Shown here: one piece after another, positions 1 through 9,947 of the stretch | Layout: every line of letters starts with the position of its first letter | Numbering within the stretch: the first letter of the stretch is position 1 | DNA from: an uncultured Flavobacteriaceae bacterium | GTDB lineage: Bacteria > Bacteroidota > Bacteroidia > Flavobacteriales > Flavobacteriaceae | Assembly (NCBI GenBank): GCA_947501845.1 | Contig: CANMXP010000018.1 | Coordinates: 33,186-97,185 of the forward strand | Reading direction: 5' to 3' | DNA: 64,000 nucleotides | Made by a program: the position numbers and the translations under genes | The notes under the pieces: model-generated | What the model was told of the DNA's origin: nothing | The model's database searches: none | What the model saw: only the letters and a program-made list of their open reading frames with translations

Positions 1-854
1 GGCTTACCCACGATACACAACTCAGAAACCGAGCTAGCTCCAGCTCTAGAAATAACGACATCGGCAGCCGCATAGGCAAAATCCATTTGGTTCAGGAATT
101 CAAAAACCTGCACATGCTTTGTATGATCATAAATTTTGTACTGCTGGTAATATAATTTTCCACACTGCCATATAACCTGTACATTTAATGTATCTAAAAA
201 GTCCAATTTACTCTCGATCAATTCATTTATTCTTCTGGCTCCTAAACTACCTCCCAAAACCAAGAGCGTGTATTTTCCATGTTTTAGATTGAAAAACTCT
301 TTAGCTTTAACCGCTTTGCTATCCACATTTAATAAATCTCGACGTACTGGATTCCCCGTTTTAATAATTTTCTCCTTCGGAAAGAAACGCTCTAATCCAT
401 CATAGGCTACACATATTTTTTCTGCTTTTTTTGAGAGCAATTTATTAGTAATTCCTGGGTACGAATTCTGCTCTTGTATTAAACTCGGAATTTTATTCGA
501 TGATGCCATATATAATAAAGGACCACTAGCAAATCCTCCTGTACCAATTGCAACATCTGGCTTGAACGATTTTATGATTTTTCGTGCATTCCACAAACTA
601 CTCACAAGCTTAAAAGGGAATGCTAAATTTTTCAAACTTAACTTACGCTGTAACCCAGATATCCAAAGCCCTTTAATAGTATACCCTGCTTGAGGTATTT
701 TTTCCATTTCCATTCTATCATTTGCTCCCACAAACAGAAACTCAGCATCTGGAAAACGAGACCTCAACTCATTTGCTATGGCAATAGCAGGATAAATATG
801 TCCTCCGGTACCCCCTCCTGATAATATAATTTTGTATGTTTCTTTTTTTGCCAC
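1..854 (-). CDS. murG: MurG, lipid II-forming GlcNAc transferase (C-terminal part cut off)
   Basis: UDP-N-acetylglucosamine:undecaprenyl-pyrophosphoryl-MurNAc-pentapeptide GlcNAc transferase, which makes lipid II on the inner face of the membrane. About 284 of the usual ~360 residues are present; the gene runs off the left edge. The N-terminal glycine-rich loop GGGTGGH (residues 13-19) and the late motif [13 protein letters not shown] close to the edge are typical of GT28 MurG. No in-frame ATG precedes the glycine loop. The GTG at 852-854 is the best start, because an in-frame stop lies seven codons upstream. It is the last dcw gene seen here, downstream of ftsW with a 71-bp gap. Identification is firm; the start codon is inferred. 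Confidence 0.95.
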   Translation of the reverse strand, partial: MAKKETYKIILSGGGTGGHIYPAIAIANELRSRFPDAEFLFVGANDRMEMEKIPQAGYTIKGLWISGLQRKLSLKNLAFPFKLVSSLWNARKIIKSFKPDVAIGTGGFASGPLLYMASSNKIPSLIQEQNSYPGITNKLLSKKAEKICVAYDGLERFFPKEKIIKTGNPVRRDLLNVDSKAVKAKEFFNLKHGKYTLLVLGGSLGARRINELIESKLDFLDTLNVQVIWQCGKLYYQQYKIYDHTKHVQVFEFLNQMDFAYAAADVVISRAGASSVSELCIVGK

Positions 855-925
855 TAATTCACAAATGTTTATTTAAAAAATCCAACCTTAAAACAGTTTC
901 ACCTTATCTCATTAATTTTTAATTT

Positions 926-2119
926 TTAAATCGTTTCACTTAAAATTTCTAACGGATTATCTTCCCCAATTTCTTGTTCTTTTATTTCTTCTCGTTTCGC
1001 GCTTACGCTTAGGATAATCCCTATAGCTAAACACGTCATCCATATGGATGTCCCCCCACTACTCACCAAAGGCAATGTTTGCCCTGTTACAGGAAATAAT
1101 TCTACAGCCACAGCCATATTAATTAATGCCTGAAATACGATAGGCAAGCCAACTCCCAATACTAAAAGCTTACCAAATATGGTATCAGATTTTTGAGATA
1201 CAATAACAATTCTAAACAACAACCACATATAGAGAATTATGATTATAAAACCTCCTATCAAACCATATTCTTCTATAATAATTGCAAAAATGAAATCTGA
1301 TGATGATTGTGGTAAAGCATGTTTTTGAATGCTTTTACCTGGCCCAACGCCAAAAACTTTACCCGATGCTATAGCTATTTTTGCTTTCTCTATTTGATAG
1401 TCCGCATCAGTATCTTTATTATTTGAGTAGTTCTTAATTCTATTTTCCCAGGTAGTTACTTTAACATGCAACGGGCCTGTTGTTAATTTTGCAAACATGA
1501 CAAAGAATACCAAAGCCACTAAGCCCGAACCTATTATCACCCCCAAATAACGTACAGGATACCCTCCTAAAAACACCAAAAAGAGCACCATTAAAAATAT
1601 AATGGCAGCTGTTGAAAAATTTGATGGTAAGATTAAAGCCAATACCATAAAAACAGGCAACCAAAGCGGAAGGATAGATTTCCTCAAGGTAATATTAACA
1701 TCTTTAATTTTCGACATGTATCGCGCTACATAAACCATAAGCACCACAGAGGCAAAAGTTGATGTTTGAAAAGACATACCCACAATAGGTATTTTAATCC
1801 ATCTACTAGCACTGGCCCCTCCCATAACTGTACCCTGCAACATCGTAATAACCAACAAAACCAAAACTATTGGAATCATAACCAAAGACAACCCTTTAAA
1901 ATATCTATATGGAATTTTATGCACACCATACATAATAGCAAACCCCAAAAACAAATGCATAAAATGCTTTACAAACGAGATAAACGTATTACCGTTATGC
2001 TTAACGTACGCTAAATCACTAGCAGCACTATAAACAGGTAAAAACGAAGCTATTGCCAACAACGCTACTATAGCCCAAATTAACCGATCTCCTTTTATGT
2101 TTTTAAATACTGTTTGCAT
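926..2119 (-). CDS. ftsW: FtsW, septal peptidoglycan polymerase (SEDS family)
   Basis: Polytopic membrane protein of 397 residues with about ten hydrophobic segments. SEDS proteins polymerise lipid II at the septum together with a class B penicillin-binding protein, here FtsI encoded in the same cluster. The family signatures are visible: a GVGPGKSIQKHALPQSSSDFIFA stretch in pieces (GVGPGKS, then SSSDFIF) and, near residue 350, LPLVSSGGTS. Length is normal for FtsW/RodA. Its place between murD and murG, next to ftsI in the same operon, favours FtsW over RodA. The start ATG lies about 130 bp downstream of murD, a wider gap than elsewhere in the cluster, and this gap contains two small hairpins. 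Confidence 0.95.
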   Translation of the reverse strand: MQTVFKNIKGDRLIWAIVALLAIASFLPVYSAASDLAYVKHNGNTFISFVKHFMHLFLGFAIMYGVHKIPYRYFKGLSLVMIPIVLVLLVITMLQGTVMGGASASRWIKIPIVGMSFQTSTFASVVLMVYVARYMSKIKDVNITLRKSILPLWLPVFMVLALILPSNFSTAAIIFLMVLFLVFLGGYPVRYLGVIIGSGLVALVFFVMFAKLTTGPLHVKVTTWENRIKNYSNNKDTDADYQIEKAKIAIASGKVFGVGPGKSIQKHALPQSSSDFIFAIIIEEYGLIGGFIIIILYMWLLFRIVIVSQKSDTIFGKLLVLGVGLPIVFQALINMAVAVELFPVTGQTLPLVSSGGTSIWMTCLAIGIILSVSAKREEIKEQEIGEDNPLEILSETI

Positions 2120-2126
2120 TTCTATC

Positions 2127-2156
2127 TGTCCTTTCGGACACCTTCCCTAAGGGAAG
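2127..2156. repeat. Two back-to-back small inverted repeats in the murD-ftsW gap
   Basis: TGTCC (2127-2131) pairs with GGACA (2136-2140) around a 4-nt loop, and CTTCCC (2142-2147) pairs with GGGAAG (2151-2156) around a 3-nt loop. Neither hairpin is followed by a T tract on the minus strand, so an intrinsic terminator is unlikely. They could pause or process the dcw transcript, or be part of a dispersed repeat; function unknown. Confidence 0.4.
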
Positions 2157-2251
2157 ACGTTATTTTATTATACTTTTATATTTCTTTATTCTTTTTGCTC
2201 TCACTTCACTTCAATTATGCTCAAAGTGACATGTAGAAGAATACCTAAAAA

Positions 2252-3583
2252 TTATAAATTCCTTACTGCATTTTTAAATTGACGCCCTCTATCTTCATAG
2301 TTTTCAAACAAATCAAAACTTGCACATGCTGGCGACAATAAAACACTATCTCCAGCTTCGGAAATTTTATAGGCAATTTTCACTGCCTCACTCATAAACT
2401 GTGTTTCAACAATAATATCAACCATACCCCCAAACGTTTGCATAAGTTTCTCATTATCTTCACCCAAACAAATAATAGCTTTCACTTTTTCATTCACAAA
2501 AGCGAACAATTCTTCATAGTTATTACCCTTATCTTCGCCACCAACAATCCAAACAGTAGGCGCATCCATACTTTCCAAAGCATAGTATGTAGCATTTACG
2601 TTTGTTGCTTTGGAATCGTTTATATATTGAACTTTATTAATCTTTAAAACGTGTTCTAAACGATGTTCAACACCTTGAAAGTTTTCCAAACTCTCTCTTA
2701 TGGTTTGTTTTCTAATTTTCAACAAATGCGAGACTGTCGAGGCAGCCATAGCATTTTTTATATTGTGTTTTCCTTCTAATGTTAGTTTTGTTGTTGGCAT
2801 AATTATTTGATTGTTATTAATCGTTATCTTTATATAATTGTCTTCTAAATACGCACCATTCTCAATTCGTTTTGTTAAGGAAAATGGCAGTAATGTAGAT
2901 TGAACTGGGTGTTTTTTTAAATACTCGTCTATAACTTCATCATCTGCATCATAAATCAAATAATCCGCTTTTGTTTGATTCATTGCTATTCTGAATTTTG
3001 AAGCGATATACTTTTCAAATTGATAGTCATACCTATCTAAATGATCAGGTGTAATATTTGTAATAATTGCTATATGCGGCTTAAAATCAATGATATCATC
3101 TAGTTGAAAACTGCTAATTTCCAGCACATAATTATCGTAATCTTCCTCCAGAACCTGTTTAGCAAAACTGTCTCCTATATTACCAGCCAGCCCCACATTT
3201 AATTCTTGTTTTAAAATATGATGCGTTAAAGAGGCTGTTGTTGTTTTACCATTACTACCTGTAATTCCAACTACAGTAGCCTGTGCGAACTTTGATGCAA
3301 ATTCAATTTCAGACACTACCAATATTCCCTTATCACGAATCTGTTTTACCAGAGACACTTTATCAGGAATCCCTGGGCTTTTCATAACAACATCTGCATT
3401 CAGAATTTTATCTTCTGAATGTTTTTCATCCTCCCATTCAATCTCATTATGTATAAGAACTTGTTTATATTTTTCTTTAATTGCCCCTTTATCAGAAACA
3501 AAAACATCATATCCTTTTTCTTTTCCCAAAAGCGCAGTACCAATACCACTTTCACCTCCTCCTAATATGACTAATCTTTTCAT
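2252..3583 (-). CDS. murD: MurD, UDP-MurNAc-L-alanine:D-glutamate ligase
   Basis: Cytoplasmic Mur ligase of 443 residues that adds D-glutamate to UDP-MurNAc-L-Ala with ATP. The N-terminal Rossmann-type UDP-binding domain starts MKRLVILGGGESG. The ATP P-loop GSNGKTT is at residues 109-115, followed by the central domain with ITNITPDHLDRYD and a C-terminal domain containing the NDSKATN motif and the WIVGGEDKGN stretch. These are typical of MurD and distinguish it from MurC/E/F. It lies downstream of mraY, but the two are separated by the four-helix-bundle gene. The start ATG is directly supported by the glycine-rich N-terminus. Confidence 0.97.
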   Translation of the reverse strand: MKRLVILGGGESGIGTALLGKEKGYDVFVSDKGAIKEKYKQVLIHNEIEWEDEKHSEDKILNADVVMKSPGIPDKVSLVKQIRDKGILVVSEIEFASKFAQATVVGITGSNGKTTTASLTHHILKQELNVGLAGNIGDSFAKQVLEEDYDNYVLEISSFQLDDIIDFKPHIAIITNITPDHLDRYDYQFEKYIASKFRIAMNQTKADYLIYDADDEVIDEYLKKHPVQSTLLPFSLTKRIENGAYLEDNYIKITINNNQIIMPTTKLTLEGKHNIKNAMAASTVSHLLKIRKQTIRESLENFQGVEHRLEHVLKINKVQYINDSKATNVNATYYALESMDAPTVWIVGGEDKGNNYEELFAFVNEKVKAIICLGEDNEKLMQTFGGMVDIIVETQFMSEAVKIAYKISEAGDSVLLSPACASFDLFENYEDRGRQFKNAVRNL

Positions 3584-3584
3584 T

Positions 3585-3978
3585 TACGATTTTAGAATTA
3601 CGATTTACGATTCCTCATAGTTCTAATCGAAGCAAACGTTATCGACAGCAACTCATTTGCTTCAACATGTAATCGCTTTATTTCCTCTTCCTCTTTATTA
3701 CCAACTTCCTTAAGCAATTCCAGAAAATACATACTCTCATCAGCTTCTTCTTCTACAATTTTTAACTTATTTATAAAATCGGCATCCGATTTAGCTCTGC
3801 AAGCTGTTCTATAATTGGCCCCAACCGAACTCGAGCACCTTATTAGTTGATTGCAGTATGCATTAAATTCTCTTGAAACAGGAAATTTTGCACATAAATA
3901 CCAGCAATCTGATGCAAAAATTTTTGTTCTTTTTTTTAAAGCCTCTTTCATATACTAATTCTTAAATCTAAAATCGTA
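3585..3978. repeat. 12-bp perfect inverted repeat flanking the four-helix-bundle gene
   Basis: TACGATTTTAGA at 3585-3596 is matched by TCTAAAATCGTA at 3967-3978, one copy on each side of the 117-codon gene at 3598-3951. The left side continues with further partly repeated sequence (ATTACGATTTACGATT), and the right arm is also followed by a related CTTCGTAAATTT. The symmetrical flanks suggest that gene plus flanks are one insertable unit. No target-site duplication can be demonstrated from one sequence. Confidence 0.55.
3598..3951 (-). CDS. Four-helix bundle protein (23S rRNA intervening-sequence protein-like)
   Basis: 117 residues, all-alpha, with the pattern of the S23/IVP four-helix-bundle family: an N-terminal helix with KRTKIFASDCWYLC, then FPVSREFNAYCNQLIRCSSSVGANYRTACRAKS, and an acidic helix with KLKIVEEEADESMYFLELL. 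Members were first found in 23S rRNA intervening sequences, but most, as here, lie elsewhere; their biochemical role is not established. The gene interrupts the dcw operon between mraY and murD and is co-directional, so it is probably co-transcribed. It is flanked by a 12-bp inverted repeat, suggesting late insertion. Family assignment is fairly sure, function unknown. Confidence 0.85.
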   Translation of the reverse strand: MKEALKKRTKIFASDCWYLCAKFPVSREFNAYCNQLIRCSSSVGANYRTACRAKSDADFINKLKIVEEEADESMYFLELLKEVGNKEEEEIKRLHVEANELLSITFASIRTMRNRKS

Positions 3979-3992
3979 CTTCGTAAATTTGA

Positions 3993-5234
3993 TTATCTAA
4001 TTTTCAATGTTACTATTGAAAGAATAGCTAATAGAATCCCCACAATCCAAAATCGAGTTACAATTTTGCTTTCATGGTATCCTAATTTTTGATAGTGATG
4101 GTGTAACGGCGACATTTTAAAAATGCGACGCCCTTCACCATATTTTTTCTTGGTATATTTAAACCAGCTTACCTGCATGACCACCGATAAGTTTTCTGCT
4201 AAAAAAATGCCGCATAGCACAGGAATTAGCCATTCTTTGCGAACCGCAATGGCGATAACCGCAATAATACCTCCAATCGTTAAACTTCCAGTATCTCCCA
4301 TAAAAACTTGGGCTGGAAATGTGTTATACCATAAGAAACCTACCAATGCCCCCACAAAAGCTGCGATATAAATAGTAATTTCCTCCACTCTGGGGATATA
4401 CATAATATTGAGATAGTCTGAGAAAATAATATTACCAGACACCCATGCGAATATCCCTAAAGTAAGCACTATGATTGCTGATGTACCAGCTGCCAATCCA
4501 TCAATACCATCTGTAAGGTTTGCACCATTTGAAACAGCAGTTATAATAAAAATGCTAACCAAAATGAAAATAATCCAAGCATATTTATCTAAATCAGGGC
4601 TTATCCATGTAACAAGCTTTGCATAGTCAAACTCATTTCCTTTCACAAAAGGAATGGTTGTTTTGGTTGACTTTGCCTCATCTTTAAAAAGTTTTGATGA
4701 CGCTATATCTGCATCTGAAGCCAACATTTCCTGCTGTATTTCAATAGAGAGCTTTTCCTTTATAGTTACATCTGAATGAAAAAAGAAAGTCGCACCAACT
4801 ATAATACCAAGACCAACCTGCCCAAGAATCTTAAATCGGCCTTTCAACCCTTCTTTATCATTTTTAAACTTCTTAATGTAATCATCAATAAACCCAATAA
4901 CACCCATCCAAAGTGTTGTCACGATTAGCAAAATGATGTAAATATTTTCTAGTTTAGATAGCAATAGCACAGGGATTAGTGTTGCCAGAATAATAATAAC
5001 ACCTCCCATGGTTGGCGTACCTGCTTTTTCCTGTTGCCCCTTCAGACCTAAATCCCTAATCGTTTCTCCCACTTGTTGTTTTTGTAAAAAACGTATAATT
5101 CGTTTTCCGTATATGGTTGAAATAAGCAGTGATAAAATCATTGCCAAAGCAGCTCTAAAGGTTAAAAAACCAAAAAGTGTAGCTCCAGGGAATTGAAACT
5201 GTTTTTCTAAATAATCAAATAGATAATACAACAT
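3993..5234 (-). CDS. mraY: MraY, phospho-MurNAc-pentapeptide translocase
   Basis: Integral membrane enzyme of 413 residues that transfers phospho-MurNAc-pentapeptide to undecaprenyl phosphate, giving lipid I. Visible signatures are GTPTMGG (residues 72-78), DDYIKK (117-122) and NLTDGIDG (239-246), with [10 protein letters not shown] near the C-terminus. It is longer than the ~360-residue proteobacterial form because of a hydrophilic insert at about residues 155-212 between membrane segments; such an insert is usual in Bacteroidota. Its start is one base away from the murE stop, showing tight coupling. Confidence 0.97.
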   Translation of the reverse strand: MLYYLFDYLEKQFQFPGATLFGFLTFRAALAMILSLLISTIYGKRIIRFLQKQQVGETIRDLGLKGQQEKAGTPTMGGVIIILATLIPVLLLSKLENIYIILLIVTTLWMGVIGFIDDYIKKFKNDKEGLKGRFKILGQVGLGIIVGATFFFHSDVTIKEKLSIEIQQEMLASDADIASSKLFKDEAKSTKTTIPFVKGNEFDYAKLVTWISPDLDKYAWIIFILVSIFIITAVSNGANLTDGIDGLAAGTSAIIVLTLGIFAWVSGNIIFSDYLNIMYIPRVEEITIYIAAFVGALVGFLWYNTFPAQVFMGDTGSLTIGGIIAVIAIAVRKEWLIPVLCGIFLAENLSVVMQVSWFKYTKKKYGEGRRIFKMSPLHHHYQKLGYHESKIVTRFWIVGILLAILSIVTLKIR

Positions 5235-5235
5235 G

Positions 5236-6699
5236 CTATTTTTGTATTTGCTTTAAAAATTCTTGTACTATTTCATAATCATCAAAATCAAAGCGTTCAC
5301 CTTTAATTTCTTGATACGTTTCATGCCCCTTCCCTGCTATTAAAATAATATCGTTGGGTCTCGCTAATTGACAAGCCGTTTTAATAGCCTGTTTTCTATC
5401 GACAATGGTTACTATTTTTTTATAATTCTGAGGTTCAACACCTTTTTCTATATCATTAAGAATATCTTCTGGAACTTCACTACGCGGGTTATCACTTGTA
5501 AAAATGACTTTGGTACTTAAAGCTGAAGCTATATGGCCCATTTTTGGTCGTTTGGTCTTATCTCTATCCCCCCCACAGCCAACAACCGTAATAAGTTCTT
5601 CATTTTTAGTCCGGATGCTATTAATGGTTTCCAATACATTCTTTAATGCATCTGGTGTATGTGCGTAGTCTATTATAGCCGTAATGTTTTCATCTGAAAT
5701 CAAATACTGAAAACGCCCACTTACATTATCTAATTCGCTTATTAAGCGCAATATCTCAACCTTTTCTAAGCCTAACAATTCCGCAGTGGCATAAATAGCC
5801 AATATGTTGTACGCATTAAACCCTCCTATAAGTCGTGCCCAAACCTCGCTATCGTTTATTTTAAGCAAAAGCCCGCTAAATTGATTTTCCAGAATTTGGG
5901 CTTTATAATCAGCATAACCCTTTAAAGCATAAGTAAGTTTTCGAGCCTTGGTATTTTGTAGCATAACAAGTCCGTTTTTATCATCTACATTTACCAATGC
6001 AAAGGCTTTTTCTGAAAGCCCATCAAAAAACATTTTCTTAACATCCCTATATTCCGCAAATGTTTTATGATAGTCTAAATGATCGTGAGATAGATTCGTA
6101 AATATTCCGCCTTCAAACACTAGCCCTTCTGTTCTATATTGATGAATACCATGGGAACTTACTTCCATAAAGCAAAATTCAACACCTTCAGCATTCATCT
6201 CCTTTAAATACTTATTTATAGTTAATGAATCTGGAGTGGTATGCGTTGCTTTATACTCCGTATCATCAACCATTATTTTAACCGTTGACAACAACCCAAC
6301 TTTATAACCTGCTTTTTTAAATAATTGATACAACAAACTTGCTATAGTTGTTTTCCCATTAGTACCTGTAACACCAACAAGTTTCAAATTCTCGGATGGC
6401 GTATCATAATAATTGGAGCCTATAACAGCTAAAGCTTTACTAGAATTATCTACCTCCACATATGTAACTCCATCAATTAATGTTTCTGGCAATGTTTCAC
6501 ACACAACAGCTATAGCACCATTCTTTACAGCCGCATTAATAAAATGATGTCCATCAACAACATTTCCGCTGATGGCAACAAATAAATCACCATCGTTAAT
6601 TTTTCGGGAATCAAAATCAACAGCCTTAACATCAATGCCCGTACCACCAACCACAGCATTAATCGTTACCTTATACAATATGTCCTTTAGTGCAATCAT
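5236..6699 (-). CDS. murE: MurE, UDP-MurNAc-tripeptide synthetase (meso-DAP type)
   Basis: Mur ligase of 487 residues adding the third amino acid of the stem peptide. The P-loop GTNGKTT is at residues 112-118, the carbamylated-lysine region follows [12 protein letters not shown] (about 200-211), and the substrate-specificity loop reads DNPR (403-406), the signature for meso-diaminopimelate rather than lysine. This agrees with the DAP-type wall expected of Gram-negative Bacteroidota. The gene overlaps the end of ftsI by 4 nt (ATGA arrangement), implying translational coupling. Confidence 0.97.
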   Translation of the reverse strand: MIALKDILYKVTINAVVGGTGIDVKAVDFDSRKINDGDLFVAISGNVVDGHHFINAAVKNGAIAVVCETLPETLIDGVTYVEVDNSSKALAVIGSNYYDTPSENLKLVGVTGTNGKTTIASLLYQLFKKAGYKVGLLSTVKIMVDDTEYKATHTTPDSLTINKYLKEMNAEGVEFCFMEVSSHGIHQYRTEGLVFEGGIFTNLSHDHLDYHKTFAEYRDVKKMFFDGLSEKAFALVNVDDKNGLVMLQNTKARKLTYALKGYADYKAQILENQFSGLLLKINDSEVWARLIGGFNAYNILAIYATAELLGLEKVEILRLISELDNVSGRFQYLISDENITAIIDYAHTPDALKNVLETINSIRTKNEELITVVGCGGDRDKTKRPKMGHIASALSTKVIFTSDNPRSEVPEDILNDIEKGVEPQNYKKIVTIVDRKQAIKTACQLARPNDIILIAGKGHETYQEIKGERFDFDDYEIVQEFLKQIQK

Positions 6700-8711
6700 G
6701 AAGCTTTTAAAACTATGGTTTGATTATTTTTTAACTTCTCATTTTTATTTACAGATTGAGCTTTCACGACACCTCTTCCATCAAGCTTCACTTTTATATC
6801 AACATCCATATTCTCCAAAAGCGCTAAAGCATCCATTGCTGGCAAACCAACCACATTTGGCATGATTGTTTTATAGGTTTTCGCTGTTTGATAATAAGTA
6901 TCATATTCTTTTTCCACCAACGGATTTTTCACTTCAAGCGAATTAATCTGATTGGTTAAAGGTGTTTCTATAAATATTTTTTGAGCTATTTTTTTAAAAA
7001 CAGGACCAGATACATCGGCTCCATAATAACCGACATCTCTATCTGGTTCGTGAATAACTACAATACATGAATATTTAGGGTTATCTGCTGGAAAATAGCC
7101 CGCAAACGATGAGATATAATTTAATTTTTCTTTATCTCTGTAATCTTTTTGACATGTGCCTGTTTTCCCTGCCATAGAGAAATTTTTAGAATACAACCCA
7201 TTTCCAGTCCCATGTTTTTTCTCCACGACATTTTTCAATAATTGACGTACTTTAACAATTGTTTCCTTAGAGCATATTTGCTTGTTAATGACTTCCTTTT
7301 CATAAGGCACAATCACTTCATCAAACTCTTTAACTTCTTTTAAAAATTGAGGTTTTACCATTTCTCCTCCATTAGCAATGGCATTATAAAACGTTAATGT
7401 TTGTAGCGGTGTAAAAGACACACCATAACCATAAGCCATCCATTGTAACGCAATACCACTCCATCGTCCATTTTTAATTCTGGGATCTGGAATAATAGGA
7501 CTTGGCTCTCCAATAATTGGAATATCCAACTTTTGATTCAAGCTCATATCGTATAACCTATCAACAAACATGCTTGGCTTCTTCTTATAAGCTTGATCTA
7601 TTGCCTTAACTATCCCTGTATTTGATGAGACCTCGAAAGCTTCTGAAACAGATATCTTTCCGTAGCCACCATATCTAGAATCACGGACTTTTTTACCATA
7701 AAAAGTAAGAATTCCTTTTTCCGTGTCTACTACATCGCTAGTATCTATAACTTTATCTTCTAAAGCAGCAGTAACAGCCATTAACTTAAAAGTAGAACCT
7801 GATTCATGACTTTCGCCAACCGCATAATTTAATCGTTCATAATACAAACCTTTATTATTTCTTCCTAAATTAGAAATAGCCTTCACCTCCCCTGTTTTAG
7901 TTTCCATAACAACCACACAACCATGATCTGCCTTGTACTTATCCAACTGCTCCAGAAGCGCATGGTGCGCGATGTCTTGAATATTAACATCAATCGTTGT
8001 ATACACATCATAACCATCTTTTGGCTCTATTTGATTAAAATCCGTAAGCGGCTTCCATTTATTTTTCCCGATTTTCTGCTTTAAACGCTTGCCATCAGTC
8101 CCCCTTAAGTATTTTTCCCCAAAAGCACCATCAATTCCAGGCCTGGTCACATTTCCTTGATCATCAAACCGCTCGTAACCAATGGTCCGTCTTGCAATAC
8201 TCCCCATTGGAAATTCTCGTCTTGTTGTTTGCTCAACAATAAATCCACCAGAAATAGCCCCACGTTTTAGCAGTGGAAAATTTCTAAACCGAACATAATC
8301 TGTATAATTAATATTTTTAACTAATAGGTAATATTGATTTTTATTCGACCTCGCCTTCCTTATTTCTTTTTCATAATAACCCGAAGACCTCCCCAAATAC
8401 CCCGACAACGAATCACACAAAGGCTTTATAAATTCTTCGAAAGTTTGCTGTTGAGATGTTACTGCATCTATAGCAATGTTGTATTTAGGAATTGACGTTG
8501 CCAACAAACTCCCATCATCGGCATACACATTACCTCTATTAGCAGGTATGGCTATATCCTTAATATCCCTTTTATCAACTAAAGCACGATATTTATCTCC
8601 TTGCAAAAATTGGATACTCAGCAATTTAAACATCACAGCAAGCCCAAAGACGAACATACATCCTGCTATAAAATACAATCGGTTTAATATGCCTTTTTCG
8701 TTTACTGCCAA
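6696..8711 (-). CDS. ftsI: FtsI/PBP3-type division transpeptidase with C-terminal PASTA domain
   Basis: Class B penicillin-binding protein of 671 residues, anchored by one N-terminal membrane helix (about residues 11-32) with the rest periplasmic. It carries a dimerisation domain and a transpeptidase domain with all three active-site motifs: SxxK (S306-K309, STFK), SSN (362-364) and KTGT (516-519). A PASTA domain fills roughly residues 610-671 (MPNVVGLPAMDALALL...). It cross-links septal peptidoglycan together with FtsW. It lies directly after ftsL (9-bp gap) and overlaps murE by 4 nt. Confidence 0.96.
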   Translation of the reverse strand: MAVNEKGILNRLYFIAGCMFVFGLAVMFKLLSIQFLQGDKYRALVDKRDIKDIAIPANRGNVYADDGSLLATSIPKYNIAIDAVTSQQQTFEEFIKPLCDSLSGYLGRSSGYYEKEIRKARSNKNQYYLLVKNINYTDYVRFRNFPLLKRGAISGGFIVEQTTRREFPMGSIARRTIGYERFDDQGNVTRPGIDGAFGEKYLRGTDGKRLKQKIGKNKWKPLTDFNQIEPKDGYDVYTTIDVNIQDIAHHALLEQLDKYKADHGCVVVMETKTGEVKAISNLGRNNKGLYYERLNYAVGESHESGSTFKLMAVTAALEDKVIDTSDVVDTEKGILTFYGKKVRDSRYGGYGKISVSEAFEVSSNTGIVKAIDQAYKKKPSMFVDRLYDMSLNQKLDIPIIGEPSPIIPDPRIKNGRWSGIALQWMAYGYGVSFTPLQTLTFYNAIANGGEMVKPQFLKEVKEFDEVIVPYEKEVINKQICSKETIVKVRQLLKNVVEKKHGTGNGLYSKNFSMAGKTGTCQKDYRDKEKLNYISSFAGYFPADNPKYSCIVVIHEPDRDVGYYGADVSGPVFKKIAQKIFIETPLTNQINSLEVKNPLVEKEYDTYYQTAKTYKTIMPNVVGLPAMDALALLENMDVDIKVKLDGRGVVKAQSVNKNEKLKNNQTIVLKAS

Positions 8712-8720
8712 GGGCTTACT

Positions 8721-9038
8721 TTATTTTTGAGATTTAACCTTTATTTTCTTAGGCGGAATCACCGAGGGTGACAAACCTTTTTCTTTCATTTTACTAATAA
8801 CCGCCGACTCCATTTTAAGCCTCATGAGCCTAGAGCGCCCATCTACAAATGCCGAGCGCATTTCTTTAACTTCATTTTTTAACCGAGCAATTTCATATAC
8901 TTTTTTATCAGCACTATGCGAACTTGCTATCATTATAATTGCCAAGACAGAAACAAAAATGATGAACCTCCAATTCTTAAAAGAGTCATCACTAACCAAA
9001 AAAGTCCCTTTTAATATGTTGTAGATATTTTTTTTCAT
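8721..9038 (-). CDS. ftsL: FtsL-like small division protein
   Basis: 105-residue bitopic membrane protein: a short cytoplasmic N-terminus, one hydrophobic segment around residues 25-40 (FIIFVSVLAIIMIASS), then a helical periplasmic part with heptad-like spacing (YEIARLKNEVKEMRSAFVDGRSRLMRLKMESAV) that fits a coiled coil. Sequence conservation in FtsL is poor. The call rests on size, topology and the fixed place between rsmH and ftsI in dcw clusters. It abuts rsmH exactly (9038/9039). Confidence 0.85.
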   Translation of the reverse strand: MKKNIYNILKGTFLVSDDSFKNWRFIIFVSVLAIIMIASSHSADKKVYEIARLKNEVKEMRSAFVDGRSRLMRLKMESAVISKMKEKGLSPSVIPPKKIKVKSQK

Positions 9039-9947
9039 CTATAGTTTTTCTGCAATTCGTAATTTTGCACTTCTAGCCCTACTATTTGTATTAACCTCTT
9101 CTTTTGAAGGAACAATCAAACTATTTACTTTTTTTAATGGCACTTCAAAATTCCCAAACATATCGCGCTCTGGCTCACCCTCAAACATGCCATTTCTAAT
9201 AAAACGTTTCACCAGCCTATCTTCGAGAGAATGATAGGATATAAAACTTAACCGACCGCCTTTAAACAAAATTTCTGGTGTTTGCTCCAAAAACTCTTTT
9301 AAAACCTCAATTTCCTGATTCACCTCTATTCGAATGGCCTGATAAATTTGTGCCAGCACTTTGTTTTCATGCCGTGGCGGCAAAAACTTCCTTAAAACTC
9401 CTTTTAGCTGCTCGCTTGTTACTATAACCTCCGTTTTTCTATGTTCAACAATCAATCTTGCCATAGCTGGTGCTGCACGCAATTCTCCATATTGCAAAAA
9501 CACCTGTTTCAACTGTTCTTCTTCATATTCATTCACCACATGAAAAGCAGACAATTCGTTTTGCTGATTCATCCGCATATCCAAATCTGCCTCAAAACGT
9601 GTAGAAAAACCACGCTCTGCAACATCGAATTGATGCGAAGAGACTCCAAAATCTGCCAAAACCCCATCCACTTGTTTAACCCCATGAAATCGCAAAAAGC
9701 GTTTCACATATCTAAAGTTTTCATGAATCAGTGTAAACCTAGGGTCGTCAATTGTATTTTCGAGAGCATCTTCGTCTTGATCGAAAGCAAACAGTCTCCC
9801 ATGCTCACCGAGCCTTCTTAATATTTCCTTACTATGACCTCCACCACCAAAAGTTACATCCACATAGACTCCATCTGCTTTGACATCTAAGCCATCAACA
9901 GTTTCTTTTAACAATACAGGGTTATGATATTCCATGGTCTTCATCAT
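9039..9947 (-). CDS. rsmH: RsmH (MraW), 16S rRNA m4C1402 methyltransferase
   Basis: SAM-dependent methyltransferase of 302 residues that N4-methylates C1402 in the 16S rRNA decoding centre. The N-terminus HNPVLLKETVDGL, the SAM-binding DVTFGGGGHS (about residues 29-38), FDQDEDAL and the late FISYHSLEDRLVKRF motif are diagnostic. The reading frame opens with MMKTMEYHN; the fifth residue (ATG at 9935) is an equally good start because family members begin right before YHNPVLL. The 5' end overlaps mraZ by 26 nt with the first ATG or 14 nt with the second. Confidence 0.96.
   Translation of the reverse strand: MMKTMEYHNPVLLKETVDGLDVKADGVYVDVTFGGGGHSKEILRRLGEHGRLFAFDQDEDALENTIDDPRFTLIHENFRYVKRFLRFHGVKQVDGVLADFGVSSHQFDVAERGFSTRFEADLDMRMNQQNELSAFHVVNEYEEEQLKQVFLQYGELRAAPAMARLIVEHRKTEVIVTSEQLKGVLRKFLPPRHENKVLAQIYQAIRIEVNQEIEVLKEFLEQTPEILFKGGRLSFISYHSLEDRLVKRFIRNGMFEGEPERDMFGNFEVPLKKVNSLIVPSKEEVNTNSRARSAKLRIAEKL

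Noticed and set aside
1461..2014. Antisense and overlapping frames across ftsW
   Set aside because: They lie within a strongly conserved gene and have no features of their own.
9441..9821. 126-codon plus-strand frame opposite rsmH
   Set aside because: Shadow frame of the conserved methyltransferase; Cys/His-rich composition reflects the antisense code.
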